Part shown: one piece after another, positions 6,257-13,479 of the stretch
Numbering within the stretch: the first letter of the stretch is position 1
Layout of the letters: each line of letters starts with the position of its first letter
Assembly (NCBI GenBank): GCA_964644675.1
Contig: CAZXWK010000043.1
Span: forward strand, 1-16,083
Reading direction: 5' to 3'
DNA from: CAZXWK01 sp964644675
GTDB lineage: Bacteria; Actinomycetota; Coriobacteriia; Anaerosomatales; JAAXUF01
DNA length: 16,083 nucleotides
The notes under the pieces: model-generated
What the model was told of the DNA's origin: nothing
Seen by the model: only the letters and a program-made list of their open reading frames with translations
The model's database searches: none
Made by a program: the position numbers and the translations under genes

Positions 6257-9200
6257 TCACTCGGGCAGAATCGGCCGGTTGAACCGCGCCAGCAGGTCGG
6301 CCGGCTCGGCCGCGAGCGCCCAGGACTTGAACGCCGCGAACTCCTCGATCTCTTCGGCGCCCTCGGCGTAGCGCGCACTCGACTCCAGCTCCACCTTCGC
6401 CGTCCCGGCGACGAAGGTCAGCCGCCGGTACGAGCCGTAGCCCTCGCCGGTCACGAACCCCAGGTCGCGCAGGATGCCGAGCGCCGAGGAGACGCCCCGC
6501 TCGTCGAGGGAGAAGCCCTTGCGCGCGCGCCGGCAGCGCTCGACCAGCTCGGCGTTGGTGATCTCGAAACCGGCCCCCTCCGCCGCGGCGAGGTCGCGCA
6601 GGGCGACGTAGAGCGCCGCCATGTCGTCTCGGCTGGGCGCGAGTGAGGACAGGATCATCTCGTTGATGCGCGCATCGCGGCCGCCGTACAGCAGGTGAAC
6701 GCGCGCAAGCGCCCCGTCCCGACCCGCTCGGCCCGACATCTGGTTGAACTCGACCGCGTTGAACGGCAGGTGGTACAGGACGACGTTGCGGACGTCCGGG
6801 ATGTTGACGCCTTCGCCGAACGCACTCGTCGCGACCACCAGCTGCACCTCGCCGGTCCTGAAGGCCTGCTCGACCGCGTGTCGGGCCGAGCGCGAGAGGC
6901 CGCCGTTGTAGAACGCGGTGCGCATCGCCAGTTGCGGCACGCGCTTGCGGAGCATGCGCGCGAGCTTGACCGACTGGTCGCGGGAGTTCACGTAGATCAC
7001 GGTCTTCTCGCCCTTGCTCGCGAGCGAGGCGAGGTAGCCGTCCTTGTCGGCGGCGTCTCGGCGATCCTCGATCGCGAGGTTCTCGCGCACCGTCGGGTCG
7101 AGCACGCGCGCCGTGATGCCGAGTGCGTCCGCGATCGCGGCGGCGGTCTGTGCGTCTGCCGTGGCCGTCACCGCGAGCACCGTCGGCCTGCCGAGCAGGT
7201 CGAGCGCATCGCCGAGACGCCCGTACGCCGGGCGGTGGCCCGCGCGCGACATCCCCACGTGGTGGGCCTCGTCGATCACGAGGAACCCGACCTTGCCCGC
7301 GCGCGCGAACCGCTCGGCGTGCAGGTGCAGGAACTCCGGCGTGGTCAGCACGACATCGAGGCGGCCCTCGGCGAGGTCCCCGAACGCTTCGTCGCGCTCG
7401 CCGAGGCCCGTTTCGCCGGTCACGGTACGCACCGCGAGACCCACCTCGGCGAACGCCTCGCCCAGATGGAAGGCCTGGTCGGCGACGAGCGCCCGCAACG
7501 GGAAGACGAACACGCTCGCGCGACCGTGCCGGAGTGCCTCCCGCGCGGCGTGCAGGTGGAAGATGAGCGACTTGCCGCGCCCGGTCGCCATCACCGCGAG
7601 GGTGCTCTCTCCCGCGGCCAGGTGCGAGAGCGCCCGCACCTGCGCTTCGTGCAGCGATCGGTCGCCGATGAAGTGGCGCGTGAGCGCGTCGTCGAGCGCA
7701 TCGGGCGCAAGTGCTGCGAGCTCCGCCCGGCGAGCGGCCCGCAGCTCGGCCCGCTCGGCCTCGACCGCTCCGGCGTCGCGGCGCGACACGAGCACGTTGA
7801 CGCCGAGCGACCGGCCCGCCTCGCCCCCGGTGACGTCGGTCACCTCGACGTCGTAGGTCACCCCCGCGTCGATCGCGGGCGCGAGCACGGCGGCGAGTCG
7901 CCGGTTGAGGAACCCGACCTGCTCCCCCCGCGGGTCGAACAGGGCGCACGCGTTGGCGTCGTACTCGTTCTCGGGCTGCCGAACGAGGCGCAGCGGCGCC
8001 CCCGGCTCGAGCCGTTCGAGTACCTCCTGCCTGCCCTCGAAGGTGACCCCGGCGAGCTTGGTATGGAACGACGGCGCCTCTTCGATGCCGGCGTACTCCT
8101 CGCGGGCGAGGATCTCGTCCGCGCGCGCGAACAGGTCCTCGACCAGCTCGGCGGCCCCGCCGTCGGCGGCGCGGTCGTGCCGGTGCACGTCGCGGACGCG
8201 CAGCTGCACGCGGGAGCGCCCGCGCCAGCTGTCGACGGCGACCTCGTAGACCAGGTCGACTGCCGCCTCGTGGCCGAGCAGCCCGTCGATGTCCGGGCAG
8301 CGGAAGGATATGGCCGGAACGCTCGTGGCACCGTCGTAGGCCATGAACTTGAAGTGGCCGCCCGTCTTGCCCACGCGCTGCCGCCCGTTCATGAAGACGC
8401 CGCGCGACGCGAGCAGCGGCGAGCGGTTCCCGTGCCCGAACGGTTCGAGCAGGGCGAACTCCGCGCCGAGCTCGATGCTCACGTCCTCGAGGTCGACCTC
8501 CGCGTCCACGACCTTCTCGGACAGGAACTGCTCGGCCGGCAGCGTGTCGAGGTAGCCGAGCAGGCACTCGCGGAACGCGTCGAGGTTCTCGGCAGGCAAC
8601 GCGCACCCGACCGCGGCGGCATGACCGCCGAAGCGCGTGAGCAGCTCGCCGCACGACTCGAGCGCCCGAAAGAGGTCGACGCTGCCCACCGAGCGGCCGC
8701 TTCCCAGCGCCACGCCGCCCTCGATCGCGAACAGGATCGTCGGGACGCGGTACAGACCGGTGAGCCGAGACGCGACGATGCCCTTCACGCCTTCGTGCCA
8801 CCCCTCGCCCGCGAGCACGAGCGCGCGCTCGCCGCCGTAGGTGCGCTCCGCGAGCGCGACGGCGGCCTCCGCGAGGTCCGCCTCGGCCGCCTGGCGGGTC
8901 CGGTTGAGCTCGTCGAGGGTCTTGGCGAGCTGCTCGGCGAGGACGGGATCGTCGGTCATGAGCAGGTCGAGAGCGACCTGCGGATCGGCCATGCGTCCGG
9001 CGGCATTGAGTCGCGGTGCGAGGACGAAGGCGACGCCCTCGGACGACAGGGCGTCGGGCGACACTCCGCCGATCGCGGCGAGCGCCGCGACGCACGTCCG
9101 CGGCTCGGTCTGCATCCGCCGCACGCCGTCGGCGACCAGCGCGCGGTTCTCGGCCCGGAGCGGGACGATGTCGGCGACGGTACCGAGCGTCGCAAGGTCG

Positions 9201-9880
9201 GTGAGGTCCCGCCAGACGTCCGGGTGACCGAGGCGCTCCCCCACCGCCTGCACGAGCTTGAGCGCGACGCCCGCGCCCGCAAGGTCGCACGAGGGACCGT
9301 CGGGACCGGACAGCTTGGGGTCGGCGACGGGGATGCCGGCCGGCACCGCGTCGCCCGGCTCGTGGTGGTCGGTGACGACGACGCGCACCCCGTGCTTCGC
9401 GAGCAGCTCGACCTCGGGAGCCGCCGAGATGCCGCAGTCGACGGTGACGATCAGGTCAGGCTCGAGCGGCAGCAGCCGCTCGATCGCCGCGGCGGACAGG
9501 CCGTAGCCCTCCTTGAAGCGGTGCGGCACGACCGCGCTCACGTGCGCGCCCATCGCCGAGAGGCCCCGCGCCGCGACCGCGGCCGAGCTCACGCCGTCGA
9601 GGTCGAAGTCGCCGAACACGAGCACGTGCTCGCCTGCGCGCACCGCTTCGGCGACTGCGTCGGCGGCCGCATCCATGCCGGCGACCGTACTCGGGTCGGG
9701 CCAATCGCGCTCGAGGCTGGGCGAGAGGAAGCGCTCGACCGCCTCGGGCGTGTCGATGCCCCGCCCCACGAGCACGCGAGCCGTGATCGCCGAGAGGCCC
9801 TGCCGCTCCGCGAGCGCCTCGACGGTCGAGTCGTCAGCGGGGGCCAGGTTCCAAGGTGTCGGCACGCACGAATCGGTCAT
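6257..9880 (-). CDS. recJ: RecJ exonuclease - HIRAN - RecQ-like helicase fusion
   Basis: A 1207-residue protein, about twice the usual RecJ length. Residues 1-565 form a complete RecJ 5'-3' ssDNA exonuclease: DFDLDG (D91, D93, D95), VTVDCG (D148), DHH (171-173), GTVADIVPL (D237), LAPRLNAAGR, the DHHA1 signatures GWHEGVKGIVASRL, GSGRS and GGH (418-420), and the OB-domain motif PFGHGN. Residues about 605-700 are a HIRAN domain (GVTFEGRQE, NEYDANA, VTGG), a ssDNA-end-binding fold. Residues about 740-1070 are a superfamily 2, RecQ-like helicase: Q747, Walker A ATGRGKS (765-771), DEAH (870-873), VTATA and QMSGRAGRDG (1047-1056). The usual RecQ zinc cysteines and an HRDC domain are absent; a winged-helix-like end (LGILRDLGFV) is present. 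All catalytic motifs look intact, so joint unwinding and resection in repair is expected. TAGGAT 6 bases before the ATG could be a leaderless -10 or contain a weak AGGA ribosome-binding site. Confidence 0.95.
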   Translation of the reverse strand: MTDSCVPTPWNLAPADDSTVEALAERQGLSAITARVLVGRGIDTPEAVERFLSPSLERDWPDPSTVAGMDAAADAVAEAVRAGEHVLVFGDFDLDGVSSAAVAARGLSAMGAHVSAVVPHRFKEGYGLSAAAIERLLPLEPDLIVTVDCGISAAPEVELLAKHGVRVVVTDHHEPGDAVPAGIPVADPKLSGPDGPSCDLAGAGVALKLVQAVGERLGHPDVWRDLTDLATLGTVADIVPLRAENRALVADGVRRMQTEPRTCVAALAAIGGVSPDALSSEGVAFVLAPRLNAAGRMADPQVALDLLMTDDPVLAEQLAKTLDELNRTRQAAEADLAEAAVALAERTYGGERALVLAGEGWHEGVKGIVASRLTGLYRVPTILFAIEGGVALGSGRSVGSVDLFRALESCGELLTRFGGHAAAVGCALPAENLDAFRECLLGYLDTLPAEQFLSEKVVDAEVDLEDVSIELGAEFALLEPFGHGNRSPLLASRGVFMNGRQRVGKTGGHFKFMAYDGATSVPAISFRCPDIDGLLGHEAAVDLVYEVAVDSWRGRSRVQLRVRDVHRHDRAADGGAAELVEDLFARADEILAREEYAGIEEAPSFHTKLAGVTFEGRQEVLERLEPGAPLRLVRQPENEYDANACALFDPRGEQVGFLNRRLAAVLAPAIDAGVTYDVEVTDVTGGEAGRSLGVNVLVSRRDAGAVEAERAELRAARRAELAALAPDALDDALTRHFIGDRSLHEAQVRALSHLAAGESTLAVMATGRGKSLIFHLHAAREALRHGRASVFVFPLRALVADQAFHLGEAFAEVGLAVRTVTGETGLGERDEAFGDLAEGRLDVVLTTPEFLHLHAERFARAGKVGFLVIDEAHHVGMSRAGHRPAYGRLGDALDLLGRPTVLAVTATADAQTAAAIADALGITARVLDPTVRENLAIEDRRDAADKDGYLASLASKGEKTVIYVNSRDQSVKLARMLRKRVPQLAMRTAFYNGGLSRSARHAVEQAFRTGEVQLVVATSAFGEGVNIPDVRNVVLYHLPFNAVEFNQMSGRAGRDGALARVHLLYGGRDARINEMILSSLAPSRDDMAALYVALRDLAAAEGAGFEITNAELVERCRRARKGFSLDERGVSSALGILRDLGFVTGEGYGSYRRLTFVAGTAKVELESSARYAEGAEEIEEFAAFKSWALAAEPADLLARFNRPILPE

Positions 9881-9886
9881 GAGCCC

Positions 9887-9892
9887 ATCCTA
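9887..9892 (-). promoter_or_regulatory. Possible -10 (TAGGAT) or ribosome-binding site of recJ
   Basis: TAGGAT lies 6 bases upstream of the recJ ATG (9880). That position fits the -10 of a leaderless transcript, but AGGA inside it also fits a Shine-Dalgarno with a 7-base spacer. The sequence cannot separate the two readings. Confidence 0.3.
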
Positions 9893-9898
9893 GCCGAC

Positions 9899-9923
9899 GG
9901 GGCCGACACAGTGTGCCGGCCCC
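9899..9923. terminator. Strong GC hairpin between secF and recJ
   Basis: GGGGCCG (9899-9905) pairs with CGGCCCC (9917-9923). After one A/C mismatch, CAC pairs with GTG around an AGT loop. It starts 30 bases after the secF stop codon (minus strand) and lies just before the recJ start. It is the best candidate for the end of the yajC-secF operon. No T-run follows, so it may be only partly effective, or may be a transcript-stabilising structure. Confidence 0.45.
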
Positions 9924-9952
9924 GCCGAGTCATCTCCTGATGGAGCACGCGC

Positions 9953-10870
9953 CTACGCCTTCGAGAACTTCTTGGCGAGCGCGGCGTACTTGGGCTCGCG
10001 CTCCTTCCACATCGCGTAGAGCGGAGCGGCCACGCCGATCGACGAGTAGGCGCCGACGGCCAGACCGATGGTCAGCGCGAGCGCAAAGTCCTTGAGCGTC
10101 GAGCCGCCGAAGAAGAGCAACACGACGACGGGGATCAGCGAGCTGATCGTGGTGTTGAGCGAGCGGACGAGGACCTCGTTGATCGACTCGTTCGCCATGC
10201 TCATGAACGACTGCTTGACCAGGCCCTGCGAGTTCTCCTTGATGCGGTGGAACACGACGATCGTGTCGTAGAGGGAGTAGCCCAGAATCGTCAGCAGCGC
10301 GGCGATGACGTTGGGGCTGATCTCCCACCCGACGAGCGCGTAGATGCCGAGCGTGATCAGGATGTCGTGCACGAGCGCCACGATAGCGGTCACCGACATC
10401 TTGTACTCGAAGCGCAGCGAGACGTAGAGCAGGATCGCGAGCAGCGAGACGGTCAGCGCGATGAGCGCGCGATTCGTGACGTTCTTGCCCCAGCCCGGGC
10501 CGATCGTGGTGACCTGGAACTCGCCGCTGGGGAGCTTGGTGATCGTCGCGACCTTCGCCGCGTCGGCGTTGGCCTCCTCGGGGACGGTGACCTCGGTGCG
10601 GACGATGTAGCCGCGCACGCCCCTGATCGTGGTCTCCTGGATCTGCGCGTTCTTGACGCCGGCCTCGTTGAACGCCGAGCGCATCTGCTCGATCGTCACG
10701 TCCTTGGCATTGACGACGTTGATGACGGTACCGCCGGCGAACTCGACGCCGAAGGTGAGGCCGCGGACGACGAGCGCAGCGATCGCGATCGCGACCAGCG
10801 TGAGCGAGATCCCGAACATGATCTTCTTGTGGCCCATGAAGTCGATGTTGAACTTACGCACGAGCGGCAC
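9953..10870 (-). CDS. secF: Protein translocase subunit SecF
   Basis: A 305-residue inner-membrane subunit of the SecDF complex, which uses the ion gradient to help pull proteins through SecYEG. It has the family plan: a first membrane helix (about 17-36), a short outer domain with GVEFAGGT (usual form GIDFTGGT, so Asp is replaced by E43), then five C-terminal helices with the LVHD (168-169), SLYDTIVVFHR (D202) and RSLNTT motifs. LYDT, in place of the proteobacterial LNDT, is the actinobacterial form. The gene overlaps the end of secD by 17 bases. The GTG at 10870 is the longest start, but its GA-rich ribosome-binding site is almost adjacent. A second GTG at 10861 (giving 302 residues) has GGGGGG about 8 bases upstream and may be the true start. 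Confidence 0.95.
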   Translation of the reverse strand: MPLVRKFNIDFMGHKKIMFGISLTLVAIAIAALVVRGLTFGVEFAGGTVINVVNAKDVTIEQMRSAFNEAGVKNAQIQETTIRGVRGYIVRTEVTVPEEANADAAKVATITKLPSGEFQVTTIGPGWGKNVTNRALIALTVSLLAILLYVSLRFEYKMSVTAIVALVHDILITLGIYALVGWEISPNVIAALLTILGYSLYDTIVVFHRIKENSQGLVKQSFMSMANESINEVLVRSLNTTISSLIPVVVLLFFGGSTLKDFALALTIGLAVGAYSSIGVAAPLYAMWKEREPKYAALAKKFSKA

Positions 10871-12209
10871 CCCCCTTCTTCGCAGCGGCGGAGCCGGTCG
10901 CGGCGACCTCTTTCGGGATGCCCCAGAACGCGGGGGCCTTGGGCATGATGTTCTCGGCCAGCAGGATGAGCAGCGGCCGCTTGAACAGCACCATCATGAT
11001 GAGGTCGCACACGATACCGAGCATGAGGGTGAGCGCGAAGCCGCGGACCGGGCCGATCGCGATGGCGAACAGCGCCAGTGCCGAGACGAACGTCACCAGG
11101 TCGGCGTCGACGCTGGTGCCGATGGCGTGGCTCGTGCCCGAGGTGGCCGCCGAGCGGACCGTCTTGCCCAGTCCGATCTCTTCTCGCACGCGTTCGTTGA
11201 TCAGGATCGACGAGTCTGCCGCCAGACCGATGGTCAGGACGATACCCGCGATGCCCGGTAGCGAGAGCGCGAACAGGCCGAACATCGAGAGCCCCGCGAG
11301 CAGGCCCAGGAAGAGCGAAGCGAAGACGAGCAGCGCGGCGACGGACACGAGGCCCATGCCGCGGTAGAAGACGATCAGGTAGATCGCGACCAGCGCGAGG
11401 CCGATGAGCGCCGCGAGCACGCCCTGGCGCAGCGAGTCCTGGCCCAGCGTGGGTCCGACGACGCGGGTCTCGACAGGCTCGAGCGTGACGGGCAGCGCAC
11501 CGGTCTCGAGCACGGTCTTGAGCGCCTTGGCGCTCTCGGCGGTGAAGTTGCCGCTGATCTGGGTCTGGCCGCCCGTGATGGGCTCCTGGATCGAAGGCGC
11601 CGACTGCACGACGCCGTCGAGGACGATGGCGACCTGCTTGCCGACGTTGGCGGTCGTGAACTCGCGCCAGGTGTCGGAGCCCTTCTGGTTCATGGTCACG
11701 TTGACCGTGATCTTGCCGGTCGTCGAGTCCTGGCCGACCGCCGCGGTCTTGACGACCTCACCGGTCATGAAGGGCTGGTAGGTGCCCTCCTTCAGCTTGA
11801 CGTTGTCGTCGCCGTTCTGGATCGCCGACTGCGTCGACGAGTCGGTGATCGACGCGACGTCGACGAACTCGAGCTGGCCGGTCGAGCCGATGACCTTGAG
11901 GGCCTCCTCGGCGTTCTTGATGCCCGGCATCTGCACGAGGATCGAGTCGTTGCCCTGGCGCTGGATGCTCGTCTCGGAGGCGCCCAGCTTGTCGATACGG
12001 TTGCGCACGATGAGCTCGGCGCGGTCCATGTCGGCGGTGGTCAGCGACTGTCCGGCGCGCGGCTGCGCCGTCAGGATGACCGAGAGCCCGCCCCTGATGT
12101 CGAGACCCTGCGTGATTCGCTTGTTCGGGGGTACGAACAGCACCCACGAGCCGATCACGAGGATCGCGCACAGCGCGAGCAACAGGTAGTTGCGTTGCTT
12201 CGGGTCCAT
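10854..12209 (-). CDS. secD: Protein translocase subunit SecD
   Basis: A 451-residue membrane protein that works with SecF in proton- or sodium-driven late steps of Sec export. It has an N-terminal helix (about 8-26), the GLDIRGGL motif (35-42), a large outer P1 region with QMPGI and ETGALPVTLEP, then five helices from about 262 on. Helix four carries GLAADSSILINERVREE (D332), the equivalent of VDANVLIFERIREE, with the conserved Asp and Arg kept. It is shorter than E. coli SecD (615 residues) and closer to Gram-positive forms. The ATG at 12209 follows AAGGCAGGAGA. It lies 36 bases after the HD gene and overlaps secF, which fits one operon. Confidence 0.96.
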   Translation of the reverse strand: MDPKQRNYLLLALCAILVIGSWVLFVPPNKRITQGLDIRGGLSVILTAQPRAGQSLTTADMDRAELIVRNRIDKLGASETSIQRQGNDSILVQMPGIKNAEEALKVIGSTGQLEFVDVASITDSSTQSAIQNGDDNVKLKEGTYQPFMTGEVVKTAAVGQDSTTGKITVNVTMNQKGSDTWREFTTANVGKQVAIVLDGVVQSAPSIQEPITGGQTQISGNFTAESAKALKTVLETGALPVTLEPVETRVVGPTLGQDSLRQGVLAALIGLALVAIYLIVFYRGMGLVSVAALLVFASLFLGLLAGLSMFGLFALSLPGIAGIVLTIGLAADSSILINERVREEIGLGKTVRSAATSGTSHAIGTSVDADLVTFVSALALFAIAIGPVRGFALTLMLGIVCDLIMMVLFKRPLLILLAENIMPKAPAFWGIPKEVAATGSAAAKKGGAARA

Positions 12210-12238
12210 TCTCCTGCCTTCCTTGCCCTGCGGGTCAT

Positions 12239-12254
12239 CTCCTCGTCAGAGGAG
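12239..12254 (-). repeat. Perfect hairpin over the HD-gene stop codon
   Basis: CTCCTC (12239-12244) and GAGGAG (12249-12254) are perfect 6-bp arms with a 4-base loop. In the minus-strand transcript the TGA stop of the HD gene lies in the loop and at its edge, 30 bases before the secD ATG. It may tune processing or translation between the HD gene and secD. No T-run follows, so it is not a standard terminator. Confidence 0.35.
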
Positions 12255-12950
12255 CTTGGTACCGTTTATCACCAGCGCGAACCGAGCGTCCAGTACGGTG
12301 GCCGCCCGGCGGCACAACTGCATCCGCTCCAGGAAGATCTCGAAGTACTCCATGAGCTGGATCTCGTCGGTGTCGATGACGACGTCGAGTGTCAGCATCC
12401 GTGTGTCGCTGTCCACGCGCAAGAAGCTCTTCTTCGCCGAGTGGTTCACCCGGTCGTGGATATCGTAGGTCGCCGGGTCGAGATTGCGCACCCGCGTCTC
12501 GTGAACGTCGGCCTTGTCGGCGATGACGGTCGCCGCGGCCACGGCCGTCGACGGGTCCGAGGCGTCCTCCTCGTGGTTGCCCACCGCGTTCATGACGAGC
12601 GCGATCTCGGCGTACGGCATCCCCAGGCGAGCGAGCGCGTCGCGTGCGATGAACGCCGAGGAGATCCAGTGGTCCGAGCGCGACACGGCGTTGCCGATGT
12701 CGTGCACGAACCCGGCGATCTCGGCGATCTCGACCTCACGCTCGGTGTAGCCCAGGCGTCGCAGGATGTTGCCGGCGATGTGCGCGGTCAGGTTCGCGTG
12801 GCGAAGGCCGTGCTCGGTGTAGCCGATGGCGCCCAGGTACTCGTCGCCCATCTGCATGTACGCGAGCAGCTCGGGGTCCTCCTGGACCACCGAGAGCGTG
12901 ACGCGGGACTCCTCCGGGAGCGGGAGCCTGGTGATCGCGGCGTCACTCAT
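12246..12950 (-). CDS. HD-domain phosphohydrolase within the Sec operon
   Basis: A 234-residue soluble protein with an HD metal-dependent phosphohydrolase domain: RHANLTAH (H51), FVHDIGN (H83-D84), SDHW (H94), NHEE (H126) and ADKADV (D145/D148), which together give a full metal site. HD enzymes cleave phosphomonoesters or diesters, often nucleotides. The substrate here is unknown. The C-terminal part (about 170-234) has predicted beta strands and a helix (EIQLMEYFEIFLERMQLCRR), with no recognised family. The ATG at 12950 overlaps the yajC end by 8 bases, has GAGGAGG about 12 bases upstream, and marks where the frame becomes protein-like; the upstream Ser/Arg-rich extension is a shadow of yajC. 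Its place between yajC and secD suggests cotranscription with export genes but does not prove a role in export. Confidence 0.88.
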   Translation of the reverse strand: MSDAAITRLPLPEESRVTLSVVQEDPELLAYMQMGDEYLGAIGYTEHGLRHANLTAHIAGNILRRLGYTEREVEIAEIAGFVHDIGNAVSRSDHWISSAFIARDALARLGMPYAEIALVMNAVGNHEEDASDPSTAVAAATVIADKADVHETRVRNLDPATYDIHDRVNHSAKKSFLRVDSDTRMLTLDVVIDTDEIQLMEYFEIFLERMQLCRRAATVLDARFALVINGTKLL

Positions 12951-13329
12951 CAGCCGCGTCGCCCTCCTCGCCCGCCTGCTCGTCGGCCGCGGCTTCGCCC
13001 GCGACCGCGGGGTCCTCGGCGGCCTCGTCCTCGACGTCCTCGACGTCGACGTCTTCGTCGTCCTCGTCACGCGGCGGCACGACCTGGCCGACCGCGCGCT
13101 TCGAGATCTCGAGCTGGCCACCGTCGGCGACCTCGACGAGGATGCGGTCCTCTCCGACCTCGACGATGGTGGCGTAGATGCCGCCGATCGTGACGATCTC
13201 CATCCCCGGCTCGAGCTTGCCCATCAGCTCGGCGTGCTGCTTCTGGCGCTGCTGCTGGGGACGGAAGATGAGGAACCAGAACGCCGCGATGATCGCGACG
13301 ATGAAGATGAGGTTCTGGTACTGGGCCAT
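12943..13329 (-). CDS. yajC: Preprotein translocase subunit YajC
   Basis: A 128-residue small membrane protein associated with SecDF. One N-terminal helix (about 5-22, LIFIVAIIAAFWFLIF) is followed by RPQQQRQKQ and the conserved cytoplasmic part ELMGKLEPGMEIVTIGGIYATIVEV, typical of YajC. Residues about 88-128 form an unusual, very acidic Asp/Glu/Ala tail (DEDDEDVDVEDVED and on) that the roughly 110-residue E. coli protein lacks. The ATG at 13329 is preferred. A TTG at 13341 in frame would add MVLQ but sits directly on the GAAGGG ribosome-binding site. A -10 element (TAAGAT) lies 55 bases upstream, so yajC probably begins its own transcript apart from tgt. Confidence 0.94.
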   Translation of the reverse strand: MAQYQNLIFIVAIIAAFWFLIFRPQQQRQKQHAELMGKLEPGMEIVTIGGIYATIVEVGEDRILVEVADGGQLEISKRAVGQVVPPRDEDDEDVDVEDVEDEAAEDPAVAGEAAADEQAGEEGDAADE

Positions 13330-13383
13330 CTGAAGAACCAACCCTTCACGGTGGAGTCGGCCGCGTGCGGCGACCGACGCACC

Positions 13384-13389
13384 ATCTTA
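13384..13389 (-). promoter_or_regulatory. -10 element (TAAGAT) of the yajC-secDF operon
   Basis: The minus strand reads CGGGTAAGATGG, giving TAAGAT preceded by CGGG. An 18-base spacer separates it from TTCCGC, a weak -35. The transcript would start about 45-50 bases before yajC. The CGGGTA context is shared with the tgt and sigma-gene promoters. Confidence 0.5.
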
Positions 13390-13427
13390 CCCGCACGGTG
13401 CGTGCTTGCGGAAGGGCGCGGGCACCC

Positions 13428-13442
13428 GATTCTCAAGGAATC
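13428..13442. repeat. Short inverted repeat, GATTC / GAATC
   Basis: Perfect 5-bp arms (13428-13432, 13438-13442) with a 5-base loop, 38 bases downstream of the tgt stop codon on the minus strand. It could be a weak 3' end for tgt, but there is no T-run and the stem is short. Confidence 0.2.
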
Positions 13443-13479
13443 TTCAGCCCCGCCGAGAAACCCGTCGTTCGCCGAGCGC

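Noticed and set aside
6075..9290. Upstream extension of the secreted protein giving a 1991-residue frame
   Set aside because: The extra N-terminal part is Arg-rich shadow of the recJ fusion. The real start at 6074 has a ribosome-binding site and is followed by a signal peptide.
6695..9940. 1081-codon plus-strand open frame
   Set aside because: It lies antisense to the RecJ-helicase fusion. Its Arg/Glu/His-rich composition is the usual mirror of a high-GC gene on the other strand.
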